Source: Convivina praedatoris (lineage in GTDB: Bacteria; Bacillota; Bacilli; Lactobacillales; Lactobacillaceae). From it: a stretch of 64,000 bases of DNA. The notes under the pieces were generated by a model, which was not told the DNA's origin, did not search any database, and was given only the letters and a program-made list of their open reading frames with translations. The DNA is taken from the NCBI RefSeq assembly GCF_933208505.1, contig NZ_CAKOEU010000006.1. One strand, given 5' to 3'. This document shows positions 44,362 through 53,632 of this stretch, piece after piece. Made by a program: the position numbers and the translations under genes. Each line of letters begins with the position of its first letter. Position 1 is the first letter of the stretch.

Positions 44362-45012
44362 AAAATTCAATATTTCAACTTAATTAAGGATATATTCTAA
44401 AAAATATATCCTTTTTCTTATTTTTTCTTTTTATTTTTATAGAGATTATCGTTTTCTTTATGTTTTTTTCTATAAAATCAAAAGAAAAACATAAAGAAAG
44501 CTAAAAATATAACAGCTTGGCAAAAGCGTAAATTGGGTAGTTTTACAGAAACCTATTCTGGAGGAACACCTAGTGCTGATAACTCAAAATATTATGGTGG
44601 TGATATTCCATTTATACGGTCTGCTGAAATCAATTTGGATAAAACAAAGCTTTATTTAACTGAAGCAGGTTTAAATAATTCATCAGCTAAACTAGTTGCA
44701 GTCGGTGATATTCTGTACGCAATGTATGGAGCTACAAGTGGAGAAGTTGGTGTATCACGTATTAACGGAGCAATCAACCAAGCTATTTTAGCCATTAAAC
44801 CAACACAAAATGATGACCCACAGTTTATTATGCAATGGTTGAGAAATCAAAAAGAACATATTGTTAATATTTACTTGCAAGGCGGGCAAGGAAATCTTTC
44901 CGGTACAATAGTTAAAAAATTAGAAATAGAGACCCCTGTTGAAAATTCAGAAGAACTTAGGATTGGAATAATTTCTCAATCCCTCGACAACCTCATCACA
45001 GTCAATCAGCGT
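43183..45012. repeat. Shuffling repeats framing TRD cassettes (two families, four copies each)
   Basis: Family A, GCTTGGCAAAAGCGT: 43183-43197, 43804-43818, 44515-44529 (all plus) and 41414-41428 (minus). Family B, ATCACAGTCAATCAGCGT: 43684-43701, 44287-44304, 44995-45012 (plus) and 40901-40918 (minus). Every TRD, active or silent, has A at its start and B at its end. The pieces encode the conserved AWQKR and LITVNQR protein segments, so crossovers keep the frame. Confidence 0.85.
44386..44420 (+). terminator. Terminator after hsdS
   Basis: 11-bp stem AAGGATATATT/AATATATCCTT followed by a T-rich tract. A second hairpin (TTTCTTTATGTTTTT-type arms, 44452-44499) lies further downstream, before the silent cassette. 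The interval is very AT-rich. Confidence 0.75.
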
Positions 45013-45039
45013 AAAAACTTTTATCATCTTCTTTGTTAA
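44511..45039 (+). pseudogene. Silent hsdS target-recognition cassette, direct orientation
   Basis: Begins AWQKRKLGSFTETYSGGTPSAD and ends DNLITVNQRK before a short nonsense tail and stop. It lacks the HsdS N-terminal and central segments, has no ribosome site at its start and lies behind a terminator, so it is probably not made on its own. TRD content (PFIRSAEINLD, GQGNLSGTIVKKLEI) is a typical type I S domain. It can replace TRD2 by recombination at the framing repeats. Confidence 0.85.
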
Positions 45040-45115
45040 AATAAAAATAATTAAAAATATTGTTTTACATTCAAATCCTAAATAAAAAATAACGCAATCA
45101 ACAAAGGATACTAAA

Positions 45116-48103
45116 ATGGCTGAAGAAAAATTTGAACTAGCTGTAATCGAAAAATTAACCCAAGAAGGCTGGACTTACCGAGATGATCTGTCTGGAAAAA
45201 CAGACGATGTTCTCTACGAACATTGGCGCGAAATTCTAAACCGGAATAATCGCACCAAACTTGAAGGAAAAGAATTATCCGAAAACGAGTTTCGGCGCTT
45301 AGTTGAACAAGTAAATCAGAATAAAAGCCCCTATGCTGCCCAATTGCTTTTAGCAGGTGCTGGTGGCAAAGGGACTTTACCATTAATCCGTGATGATGGT
45401 AGCCAGCTTTCTATCGAAATCTTTTACGGAGATGAGGTGGCCGGCGGACATTCGGAATATGAGGTTGTCCGTCAAATTACCTTTAATCATTTAACCAATA
45501 GTTTAAGTAAAAACCGTCGCATTGATCTTTTACTGCTAATTAACGGCCTTCCTGTCGCCCACGTTGAAGAAAAAGATGAACACTTGCAGAATCAATGGGG
45601 CGCCTTTGAACAGCTCCATAAATACAACAATGATGGCATGTACACCGGACTGATGTCCTTTGTCCAAGTACAATTCATCCTTACTCAGAATTCAGCCCAC
45701 TATCTCGCCCGGCCGAAAAATAGCGAGTCTTATAATCACGACTTTGTCTTTGGCTGGCGAGATGATAATGGCAGAGACGTGACTGATACCATGGAATTTA
45801 TTCACCAAGTGATGGGCATCCCCGCTCTTCACCGTTTGGTGACCGTTAACATGATCCCAGATGCCTCCAATGATAATTTAATGGTGATGCGTTCCTACCA
45901 GATTCAAGCCACCCGGGCAATTATGGACCGGATGCGGACCATGAAGAATAATCATTTAATAGAAAAAGAAGGTGGTTATATCTGGCATACGACTGGATCA
46001 GGTAAAACAGTCACCTCCTTTAAGGTTGCCCAACTGTTAGCTTCCATGGACGATGTTAAGCATGTAATTTTCATCGTTGATCGAGTGGATTTGGTTAACC
46101 AGACCGCTGAAAACTTTAAAAACTTTGCCTATGTCACCTTTAAAGATCGAATCAAAGTCGTCAATGGTAACCAGTTAAAAAGAGAGCTGAAGAAAAAACA
46201 AGCACCTAACATCTTCTTAATCACTGTTCAAGGCCTAAGTGATGCCGTCAAGCGCGGTTGGACTGACGACCAACGCTTAGTTATTTTAATGGATGAAGCC
46301 CACCGCTCAGCCAGCGGCGATTCGGTAAAACGCATTAAACAGGCTCTTCCCAACACAACGTGGTTTGGCTTTACCGGAACCCCTAATTTTTATTCCGATG
46401 AGGTCAATGATGTGAAAACTACCCGCGAGGTTTCGACCCATGATGTTTTTGGTCCACGCTTGCACCGCTACACTATTAAAGATGCGATTGGTGATGGTAA
46501 CGTTCTTGGTTTTGATGTTACTTACTATGAGACTGATATTGAACATGAGGCTGGCGCTGACCTAGATGAAAAGCAGTTAGAAAAAGAAGTCTATGCTTCC
46601 CATGCTTTCCGTCAGTCAGTGGCCGAAGACATCGTCCAACACTGGCAAGATAATGCCGCCGGGCCAATTGAAATGGGACACCGAGCCCCTAATCAATTCC
46701 AGGGAATGTTGGCTGTCTCAGGTAAACAGGCCGTGGCCGATTACTACAATATTTTTAAAGAGATTGCGCCCGATTTACGCGTAGCCATGACCTACTCGCG
46801 TGATGAAAGTAATGGTGCCGGATCGTCTGATTCTCAAGAAGGCCTTAAACAAGCCATGGCTGATTATGTTAAACGTTATCAAACGGCTAACTTTATTGAA
46901 CATGACGACCCAGGACGCGACTATTTGAACGATATTACCAAACGACTGGCTCGTAAAAAACCCTATAATCGTGGTAATGATGATGATCGTTTAGACTTAG
47001 TCATTGTCTCTGATCAACTCTTAACCGGTTTTGATTCTAAATATTTGAATATTATTTATTTAGATAAGTTGCTCCAAGAAGGTCTCTTAATCCAGGCCAT
47101 GTCCCGAACGAATCGAACCATTGACAAAAATGCTAAACCCCACGGTAAGGTGCGTTTTTACCGGAAGGGCCAAGTCATGGAGGATCATGTTCGCGAAGCC
47201 TTAGTTATCTATACCAAGGGTGGTAACGATACACAAGCGGATGCCGAAAAGCACCCTTCCTTGGATGACCAACAAGAGCTGTTTAATGATGATATTCTAG
47301 CGCCTAACCAGGCCAGCCAGATTCAAGATTTAGCACCCAAGATTGAACAATTAAAGGAAATAGCCGGCGATGATTTTTCACAAATGCCTCTGGGGGCTAA
47401 AGCTCAGATAAAATTCGCTCACTTAGCTGCTGACGTCAATCAAAAGGTGCAACGCTTAGTCCAACAAGGCTATGCCTTTGGCGAAGCGGTACCTGTTTTT
47501 GATGGTACTGGCCATATCACTGATGAAAAGGTCACCCTTAGTATTACTTCTGAAAATGATTTCTCAGCTCTCCAAGCTCGATTAAACGATGTTAATCAGG
47601 TACTGCCTGATGATAAGAAGTTAGACTTAACCAACATTAAAATTGCTTTGGATAAATATGCCAGTGAAATCATTGATTATGACCTATTGGTTGACCTACT
47701 GAACCAATATATGGATGATATGGTACCTGCCAAACGCCAGGCTGTTGAAGAGCACATCACACCGATGGATCAGGATGGTCAAGATGAAATTAGTGAGATT
47801 TTGGATGGCATTGAGCGTGGAGATTATCAGAAGCACTTTGATGTGGAAAGTTTAAAAGTTGAACGAACCAAAATTCGTTCGAAAAACACCGAACTAGCCT
47901 TGTATAAATGGGCTGCTAACCACAACTTCAATGGCAATCAGATTATCGAAGCTTATGACTTATATCAACCGGGTTTTAAGTTAAACGATACACCCGAACT
48001 TAATGCTAAGTTGGAAGAAATTGAAAGACAGAACGACATGAATTTCTTTGAGTCTGTTGATTTTGAAGACGCTATCATAAAATTCTTTGGCAATCTTCAA
48101 TAA
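45116..48103 (+). CDS. hsdR: Type I restriction endonuclease subunit HsdR
   Basis: 995-residue motor-nuclease. It translocates DNA with ATP and cuts unmodified DNA. N-terminal PD-(D/E)xK nuclease with IDLLLLINGLPVAHVEEK (Asp, Glu-x-Lys near 140-152), then the SF2 helicase with Walker A TTGSGKTVTSF near 292, DEAH box LMDEAHRS near 392, FTGTP motif III and a C-terminal helical domain. AAAGGATAC precedes the ATG. It is separated from hsdS by the silent cassette, so it must have its own promoter, which I could not place with confidence. Confidence 0.96.
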   Translation: MAEEKFELAVIEKLTQEGWTYRDDLSGKTDDVLYEHWREILNRNNRTKLEGKELSENEFRRLVEQVNQNKSPYAAQLLLAGAGGKGTLPLIRDDGSQLSIEIFYGDEVAGGHSEYEVVRQITFNHLTNSLSKNRRIDLLLLINGLPVAHVEEKDEHLQNQWGAFEQLHKYNNDGMYTGLMSFVQVQFILTQNSAHYLARPKNSESYNHDFVFGWRDDNGRDVTDTMEFIHQVMGIPALHRLVTVNMIPDASNDNLMVMRSYQIQATRAIMDRMRTMKNNHLIEKEGGYIWHTTGSGKTVTSFKVAQLLASMDDVKHVIFIVDRVDLVNQTAENFKNFAYVTFKDRIKVVNGNQLKRELKKKQAPNIFLITVQGLSDAVKRGWTDDQRLVILMDEAHRSASGDSVKRIKQALPNTTWFGFTGTPNFYSDEVNDVKTTREVSTHDVFGPRLHRYTIKDAIGDGNVLGFDVTYYETDIEHEAGADLDEKQLEKEVYASHAFRQSVAEDIVQHWQDNAAGPIEMGHRAPNQFQGMLAVSGKQAVADYYNIFKEIAPDLRVAMTYSRDESNGAGSSDSQEGLKQAMADYVKRYQTANFIEHDDPGRDYLNDITKRLARKKPYNRGNDDDRLDLVIVSDQLLTGFDSKYLNIIYLDKLLQEGLLIQAMSRTNRTIDKNAKPHGKVRFYRKGQVMEDHVREALVIYTKGGNDTQADAEKHPSLDDQQELFNDDILAPNQASQIQDLAPKIEQLKEIAGDDFSQMPLGAKAQIKFAHLAADVNQKVQRLVQQGYAFGEAVPVFDGTGHITDEKVTLSITSENDFSALQARLNDVNQVLPDDKKLDLTNIKIALDKYASEIIDYDLLVDLLNQYMDDMVPAKRQAVEEHITPMDQDGQDEISEILDGIERGDYQKHFDVESLKVERTKIRSKNTELALYKWAANHNFNGNQIIEAYDLYQPGFKLNDTPELNAKLEEIERQNDMNFFESVDFEDAIIKFFGNLQ

Positions 48104-48121
48104 AATTTCACAGATACTAGG

Positions 48122-48156
48122 ATAGTACTCACCGTTTGGTGGGTGCTATTTTTTTA
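48122..48156 (+). terminator. Terminator of hsdR, directly before the recombinase gene
   Basis: Stem AGTACTCACC/GGTGGGTGCT (10 pairs incl. G-U) extended by TA, loop GTTT, then T7. The recombinase ribosome site begins within a few bases of the T run, so readthrough may limit recombinase expression. Confidence 0.85.
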
Positions 48157-48170
48157 TGGAGGTGACCAAG

Positions 48171-49100
48171 ATGTCACAGGAAGAATCAATGTTGTTACAC
48201 GTGTATTACCGCCGTTGGCTGGATTTATATAAGAAAGGCGCCGTGCGACCAATTACTTATGAAAAGTATGAACGGACCCTCAAACATATCCGCCTACTAG
48301 TCCCAGAATTAAGGCTAATTGATTTAAACCGTCAAAGTTATCAAGCGATGATGAATCAATTTGCTAAAAATCACGAAAAACAAACCGTTTTAGATTTTCA
48401 CCATCAATTAAAATCAGCCATTATTGATGCAGTCGAAGAAGGCTGGGTTCGCATTGACCCCACCCGTAAAATTGTTATTAAGGGAGTCGTTACCCAGCGC
48501 CACAAAACCAAGTTTTTAAACCAACAGCAACTAACTAAGCTCTTGGCTCAGTTGACTTTAGGGGATGAATTAAGCTGGGATTACATGATTTTATTAATTG
48601 CCAAAACTGGTTTGCGTTACAGTGAAGCACTGGGCGTAACGCCCAACGATTTTGACCTGTCGCGGTTGTCATTATCAGTCAATAAAACCTGGAATTATAA
48701 AGCTGAGCAAGAAGATTTTGATGCAACTAAAAATACTGCTTCCATACGTAAAATCCCGTTAGATTGGCAAGTGGCAATGCAATTTGGTCAAATGATTAAA
48801 GATCGCCCAGGTGATCGGCCAATTTTTGTTCGAGAAGGTAAGAAGACCTATAATGCTGTCCTCAATGAGCGCTTAGAACGCTATTGTAAGCGAGCCGGTA
48901 TTCCAGCAATCTCAGTACACGGTTTAAGACATACCCATGCCTCATTATTACTATATGCTGGCGTTTCAATTGGCTCGGTTGCCCGACGATTAGGACATTC
49001 TAATATGAATACAACGCAAAAAACTTATCTGCACGTGATTCAGGAGTTAGAGAATTCTGATACCGATAAAATCATGCGGTATCTAACAACGTTAATGTAA
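48171..49100 (+). CDS. Tyrosine recombinase associated with the hsd locus
   Basis: 309 residues with a SAM-like core-binding domain and catalytic domain. Catalytic motifs are TGLRYSEAL (Arg near 148), HGLRHTHAS (His-x-x-Arg near 251) and LGHSNMNTTQKTYLH (Tyr near 286). ATG 48171 follows the perfect GGAGGTGA. It is not tied to attachment sites of the adjacent island, which has its own integrase. Location beside hsdR suggests that it catalyses cassette exchange in hsdS, as the recombinases of phase-variable type I systems do elsewhere (inference). Confidence 0.88.
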   Translation: MSQEESMLLHVYYRRWLDLYKKGAVRPITYEKYERTLKHIRLLVPELRLIDLNRQSYQAMMNQFAKNHEKQTVLDFHHQLKSAIIDAVEEGWVRIDPTRKIVIKGVVTQRHKTKFLNQQQLTKLLAQLTLGDELSWDYMILLIAKTGLRYSEALGVTPNDFDLSRLSLSVNKTWNYKAEQEDFDATKNTASIRKIPLDWQVAMQFGQMIKDRPGDRPIFVREGKKTYNAVLNERLERYCKRAGIPAISVHGLRHTHASLLLYAGVSIGSVARRLGHSNMNTTQKTYLHVIQELENSDTDKIMRYLTTLM

Positions 49101-49106
49101 TGCTGG

Positions 49107-49130
49107 AAGATGGCCGATGGCCATCTTTTT
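49107..49130 (+). terminator. Terminator of the recombinase gene
   Basis: AAGATGGCC GAT GGCCATCTT plus T3 following. Confidence 0.8.
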
Positions 49131-49147
49131 CAATAGTCATTAAAAAC

Positions 49148-49191
49148 AAAAAAGACGTCCACCAAGATTTAATAATCTCAATGAACGTCTT
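49148..49191 (-). terminator. Minus-strand terminator beyond attL, probably the original tRNA-Ser terminator
   Basis: Minus-strand stem AAGACGTTCA/TGGACGTCTT followed by T6. No minus-strand gene end is nearby except the island integrase across attL. The position fits the pre-integration terminator of tRNA-Ser, now displaced by 13.4 kb (inference). Confidence 0.65.
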
Positions 49192-49200
49192 ATATTTATC

Positions 49201-49216
49201 AGTGGAGAAGAAGGGA
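49201..49216. repeat. attL of the island
   Basis: AGTGGAGAAGAAGGGA, identical to 62585-62600 at the 3' end of tRNA-Ser. It defines the left end. Confidence 0.85.
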
Positions 49217-49275
49217 GTTAATCAAATATTGTTATATCAACGTTTATACAGTTTTGGGAAGTTTTACGGGGCGCT

Positions 49276-50403
49276 TTACTCAATTAAACCAGCTAATAGG
49301 CTACCTGTTTCATCACTGGCCTGCTTGGTTATATCACTATAAACATTCAAAGTAATTGAGGCGTCTGCATGACCCAGATAGGTTTGAACTTGTTTAATGG
49401 TTGCCCCTCGATCTAATGCCAAAGTTGCCCAGGTATGTCGTAGCTTGTGCATTGATAAGCCGTTAGCTACTTGATACTTTGCTGATACAGCGTGTAGCCA
49501 CTTATTCGGCCTTAGTACCTGCAAGGCCTTGCCGTCATGATTGAATACATAATCAGTCGGGCTATTATAAATACTGGACTCAAACCACCTAGCTAGTACC
49601 CTCATCATTTCATTATCAATCTTGAGCGTTCTTTGACTAGTTCGTGACTTGGGTGCCTTGATATAAGTACCACCTTTTAGACCACGACCTAGTGCCTGCT
49701 CGATGTGGATGTAGTTGTGTTCAAAGTCAATGTGCTGCCATTGTAACGCTAGTAACTCCTCGGTTCTCATCCCCGTAAACGCTGCCAACCTTAGTAGCGT
49801 GTAGGCTTGCTGATTAATCTTAGAGTACTGGCTATCTAGCACCTCGATAAAAGCTTTAAACTCATCAACGTCCATAAACTGTTTTACTCGTTTAGGGTTA
49901 CGCCGCTCGTTTGGTAAATCCACCTTAGTAAATGGATCAACAGCTATCATGTCCATTTTAACGGCCATCTTAATCAAGCGCCTAAAATAGCCTAATACCT
50001 TGCGGTATCTTAATAGTTTGCCTTGGAGTGTGTTAACATATTGCTGTAAGGCTAAAGGCTTTACATCGTTGGCCATTACGTCGCCCCAAACGGGTAGAAT
50101 ATGAACCTCAAAAACATTAATCGCTTTGTTTAGAGTACTCTCTTCTACCGTGTGCTGGTAAGTGTCCAGCCACATTTCATAGAGTTGTCTGATAGTGAGA
50201 ACATCAGGTAGCTCTTTTTTGTTGTACTTACTTTGGCCAGCTTCAAACAGTACTTTTTCATTGTTGAACCAAGTTAAGGCACTGCGTTTACTGCTAAAAC
50301 CTCGTTTCTTTGCTTTGGCTGGGGTATTGTCTGGCTGTCTACCTAGATAGCCTTGAATCTCCCAGACCTTACCTTTTTTCGTTTCAATCTCTCTTACATA
50401 CAT
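49276..50403 (-). CDS. int: Island integrase (tyrosine recombinase)
   Basis: 375 residues with an N-terminal AP2-like arm-binding domain (GKVWEIQGYLGRQPDNTPAKAKKRGFSSK), a SAM-like core-binding domain and the catalytic domain: TGMRTEELLALQW (Arg near 205), MHKLRHTWATLAL (His/Arg near 318) and LGHADASITLNVYSDI (Tyr near 352). It inserts the element at the tRNA-Ser 3' end. The gene end lies 60 bp from attL. It is transcribed in the same direction as the replication genes but separated by the 427-bp putative origin. Confidence 0.95.
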   Translation of the reverse strand: MYVREIETKKGKVWEIQGYLGRQPDNTPAKAKKRGFSSKRSALTWFNNEKVLFEAGQSKYNKKELPDVLTIRQLYEMWLDTYQHTVEESTLNKAINVFEVHILPVWGDVMANDVKPLALQQYVNTLQGKLLRYRKVLGYFRRLIKMAVKMDMIAVDPFTKVDLPNERRNPKRVKQFMDVDEFKAFIEVLDSQYSKINQQAYTLLRLAAFTGMRTEELLALQWQHIDFEHNYIHIEQALGRGLKGGTYIKAPKSRTSQRTLKIDNEMMRVLARWFESSIYNSPTDYVFNHDGKALQVLRPNKWLHAVSAKYQVANGLSMHKLRHTWATLALDRGATIKQVQTYLGHADASITLNVYSDITKQASDETGSLLAGLIE

Positions 50404-50598
50404 TGGTCTAGTTACCTTTTATAGCTTTCTAAGTCCTATCAGCTATGTACAGAATGCAGTAATTGGGGATGAAAAAAGGTGCTTTAATCACTATTAGCAA
50501 CTAACAGTAACTAAAACACTTTTATTCTGCCCTATATCTGCCAATCTGTACAGTGTAACGGTGTTATTTTTGGTTTTTAGGGGTGTTTTTACACTTTA

Positions 50599-50787
50599 TT
50601 TAGACATTTTTTAGACCTGTATGCCTTGGGGCTGTAAGTCGTTTGTCGATTTTAGACATATTCTCAATTCCTTATAAATATATTCTTTTATATATACCTA
50701 TTATTTTTTCTTAAGATATAAAATAATGTCTAAAACATCTAAAGGGCTTAGAGCCCCAACGGTTTGCACTCTAAAATAAGTCTAAAC
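50599..50787. other. Candidate replication origin with iterons
   Basis: The 427-bp gap between helicase and integrase has no gene. It holds copies of TTTTAGAC in both orientations: forward near 50599, 50609 and 50650, and reverse (GTCTAAAA/C) at 50728-50735 and 50780-50787. They flank a very AT-rich core (50680-50725). A short GGGCT/AGCCC hairpin lies near 50745. Iterons flanking an AT-rich box beside a primase-helicase gene resemble satellite origins. This is inferred. Confidence 0.55.
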
Positions 50788-50830
50788 TTTTTCGAAAAAC
50801 GCTAGATAAAACCCTAAAAACCTAACTAAT

Positions 50831-52204
50831 TTAGTCCATATACCTAAAATTTATAATCCTACGCCTTACTTTATTTGGCTCTTCATCTAATTGGCTTACA
50901 GACGCAGCAGGCTTAATGGTATACCCAATTTCTTGCAGCCGTTTTAAAAATGCTCGATCAGTTACCTGCTCTTTATGGCCTCCGTCTTTAAAATCTTGCA
51001 CAAATTTAAAGTAAATACTTTTAGCTGTTGGTCGCCTACCCTCACACACTTGTAGGTGTTCTTCTGCCCACTGCTTAATATCATCGCCTTGGCTGTACCA
51101 TTCCTTAGTTGTGGCTTCAATACTGGGCGTGATACTCATACTATTACGCTGAATGGCCTCGTGTTGTGCCTTAATAGCTTGGTAGACAAACGCCCCGCGC
51201 TCTTTCAAATAGTCCGCTTTGTCTTGCTTAGCACCCGTGTATTTATCTCCTACAGCGGGTATGACAATGACACGCCGCTCAATACCAATATCTGGCGTGA
51301 TATGTGGGGTGTCATTGCTGGTAAAGAGTAGCTTGGCATGGTTCATAAACTGAAAGCCATTCTCGCCCTTAAATTGTGCCGTCATCGTATCATCACCAGT
51401 AGCGTTTTTAATAGTGGCCGTGGCTGTTATAAACTTACTCTCAATATCGTTCTTAATGTTAGCAAATTTCCCGTATAACATCCCCGTGAGAAATTTCTCG
51501 GTAGCAAGTTGTAAGAGTGATAGACTGGCCGTGTTTTCTTGTCCTACTGTTGCCCGGATGATTTCAGTTAAAAAGGATTTTCCCGTACCGGCTAACCCCT
51601 GAATAATAACCAGGTATTGAAAGGGCTGGTATTCTCTACGAAACATACTTCCGACAAATTCAAGCATGAATTGACTGTTCTCGCCTAACACTCGATTAAA
51701 AAGCTTAGTTGTGAGTGGAGTTGCTTGATTGGCTCTAATGTCAAAGTTAAAACCACCCAGAATATAGAGACTGGGACTATTGGGCAACATCTCCATTGTG
51801 TCGCCATCTAGTGCCGTATTTTTAAACGATACTAGGGCAGGACGTTGCTCAAATATCCCAATTAAATCATCTCTAGTCGCTGTATCTAATAGATTTTGTA
51901 AGGCATTGGTAACCCGATTAGGGTTGCGATAAGTAGCCAGTAGCTTAGCGATTTCATTTCTTAGCATGTTGTCCCGCTTCGCCTTGGTTTCTAATGCTAC
52001 CCAGTATTGTCCATTGTAGTAATAACCCGATAAGTTATTAGACGTGTTAAAAAAATGCGTTTGTTCTTTGATTAAATCAGCAACCTCTAGTAAGTCGATT
52101 TTTTCAACTTTACCCTCACGGTTCATATAGACCCAACTAGGAATATCAGAGTTATACTGCTCTACTTCCTGGAGCTCTCGGCTTAATTCTTCAATATCTG
52201 GCAT
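50831..52204 (-). CDS. Phage/satellite DNA helicase (D5-like, SF3)
   Basis: 457 residues. An N-terminal D5_N-like region (residues 20-170) is followed by an SF3 AAA+ core with Walker A GLAGTGKSFLTEII near 205, Walker B and sensor region (LLFTSNDTPHITPDIGIERRVIVIP) and a C-terminal winged-helix-like segment. It probably loads at the nearby iterons and unwinds the satellite origin. It starts 3 bp after the primase-polymerase gene, forming a replication operon. Confidence 0.9.
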   Translation of the reverse strand: MPDIEELSRELQEVEQYNSDIPSWVYMNREGKVEKIDLLEVADLIKEQTHFFNTSNNLSGYYYNGQYWVALETKAKRDNMLRNEIAKLLATYRNPNRVTNALQNLLDTATRDDLIGIFEQRPALVSFKNTALDGDTMEMLPNSPSLYILGGFNFDIRANQATPLTTKLFNRVLGENSQFMLEFVGSMFRREYQPFQYLVIIQGLAGTGKSFLTEIIRATVGQENTASLSLLQLATEKFLTGMLYGKFANIKNDIESKFITATATIKNATGDDTMTAQFKGENGFQFMNHAKLLFTSNDTPHITPDIGIERRVIVIPAVGDKYTGAKQDKADYLKERGAFVYQAIKAQHEAIQRNSMSITPSIEATTKEWYSQGDDIKQWAEEHLQVCEGRRPTAKSIYFKFVQDFKDGGHKEQVTDRAFLKRLQEIGYTIKPAASVSQLDEEPNKVRRRIINFRYMD

Positions 52205-52207
52205 AGA

Positions 52208-53041
52208 TTAAGCCTCCATTCCTTTGTATTGTTTTCTTTGCTGATTGATTCGCTTTCTTCGAGCGATCTCTTTCTTAGCAACACTCACAAAGATGGTCTC
52301 AAGCTCGCTAGTTGGTAGTGGCTCATTACTGCGGGCATTGATCTCACTGACAATCTCAGTCGCTGTTTCTAGTAACATTCCCTTAATATTTAAGAGATAA
52401 CCAAATAGGCTAGTGGCCTGGTCATTTCGTTGGCCAGTAGTAAAGCCATCTCGCACCATCTCCCAACGCTCTACAGTGCTGTAACGGGCTTCCCTGTGCT
52501 TGTGGCTGGTCTTAGTTGTTCCCAGCTTTCCAACCCAATCAGGTACAGGCTTAATCGTGTTCAGCGGTGTAAGGGCTCGGTATACTTTTCCATCAACTTG
52601 GGACGGTGCCACAATCACACCCCCAGTCGTCAACATATCAACACTCTCAAGGGCTTTGATATGGTGGTTTAGTTTCTGACCGTTATTAAGCCGATAAAAG
52701 GCATGTAACCCATCGCCTGCCGTACGTTCGATATAGGTTTCTTGCAGGCTTTCCGGGTCTACACCATTGCTCTTGAAATACTGGCCAAGCGACTGAACCC
52801 CGTTGCCCGTATGCTTATCCATATCAATCACAATCAAGGGGCTTTTATCTAAATCAATGCCAATATTACCGCCCTTATATTGGGGATGATCGGCTACCCA
52901 TGCTCGTAAATCAGCAAGTCTATTAAAGCTGTTCTTATAACCGCCCTCGGTAGCGTTGTGTTTGCTGTTTGGTAAGGCCATGAATACATAAGCACCTAAA
53001 TCCAGATAACTTTGAATAACTGCTAATTGATTGGCTGCCAT
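52208..53041 (-). CDS. Primase-polymerase (Prim-Pol) protein
   Basis: 277 residues with a bifunctional primase/polymerase N-terminal domain. The metal-binding DxD is in LIVIDMDKHTGNG near 74 and the ERTAGDGLHAFYRL motif follows. The C-terminal ~90 residues form a PriCT-like helical domain (TTGQRNDQATSLFGYLLNIKG). It makes primers for satellite replication. The ATG overlaps the stop of the upstream winged-helix gene (TAATG). Confidence 0.88.
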   Translation of the reverse strand: MAANQLAVIQSYLDLGAYVFMALPNSKHNATEGGYKNSFNRLADLRAWVADHPQYKGGNIGIDLDKSPLIVIDMDKHTGNGVQSLGQYFKSNGVDPESLQETYIERTAGDGLHAFYRLNNGQKLNHHIKALESVDMLTTGGVIVAPSQVDGKVYRALTPLNTIKPVPDWVGKLGTTKTSHKHREARYSTVERWEMVRDGFTTGQRNDQATSLFGYLLNIKGMLLETATEIVSEINARSNEPLPTSELETIFVSVAKKEIARRKRINQQRKQYKGMEA

Positions 53042-53379
53042 TACTCAAACCGCCTTTCGTGTTGCCGTAAACCGTTGGCTCGCTCTCGATAGCTATTAGC
53101 GTTCTTCTCAAGCATACGGACGTTATACCAATACTCAGAACTAGTCTGTATCTTAAACACGCCACCCCGCTTTGTACGTGAACTGCCGACAAGATAACCA
53201 CGACTAGCCAGAGCGTGCAAAATTGTGTAGAGCCTGCGCCACGGTACATGTAACTGTAAGGCTAGATCTTTAACCTTGATAGCGTTAGCAGCACCTATAG
53301 GCAAGGACTCATATACTCGCTTTTCAATTCCGGTAAGTTGTTCTTGGTGCCTTACTTCGGTCATCCTTACTTCGGTCAT
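53041..53379 (-). CDS. Winged-helix DNA-binding protein
   Basis: 112 residues. The pattern LPIGAANAIKVKDLALQLHVPWRRLYTILHALASRGYLVGSSRTKRGGVFKI is a winged helix with a MarR/Rep-like layout. It precedes the primase and may bind origin or operator DNA. The first five codons are an exact 15-bp tandem repeat (53350-53379), giving two ATG starts in frame. AGGAGG serves the first. Confidence 0.75.
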   Translation of the reverse strand: MTEVRMTEVRHQEQLTGIEKRVYESLPIGAANAIKVKDLALQLHVPWRRLYTILHALASRGYLVGSSRTKRGGVFKIQTSSEYWYNVRMLEKNANSYRERANGLRQHERRFE

Positions 53380-53425
53380 CCTATTACCTCCTCTAGGGCG
53401 TTTCTAGCCGTTTCAATGTGATCAG

Positions 53426-53632
53426 TCAGCAACTAACGGCGCCACTTAATTTAGTAGCTGTAACAATTAAATTAGCCCGTTTAAAGTTCTCTAGCTGGCC
53501 TTTTTCGGGGATGATCGTAGGCAAGCTAACCGACTCATTTAGCAAAATATTTTGTAGCAGGGCTATATATTCCTTAGCACTATCAATCAGAGCCAGTTCT
53601 TCTTTTAGCTTTTCCCGTGTGTAGTCGTCCAT
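53426..53632 (-). CDS. Small helical protein (68 aa)
   Basis: Acidic/helical N-terminal half (YTREKLKEELALIDSAKEYIALLQNILL) and a short hydrophobic tail. No family recognised. Its ATG overlaps the stop of the 89-codon gene by one base, so it belongs to the same operon. Confidence 0.6.
   Translation of the reverse strand: MDDYTREKLKEELALIDSAKEYIALLQNILLNESVSLPTIIPEKGQLENFKRANLIVTATKLSGAVSC

Noticed and set aside
48171..49100. Recombinase at 48.2-49.1 kb as a second integrase of the island
   Set aside because: It lies outside attL, has its own terminator and is on the hsd side. The island already has a matching integrase.
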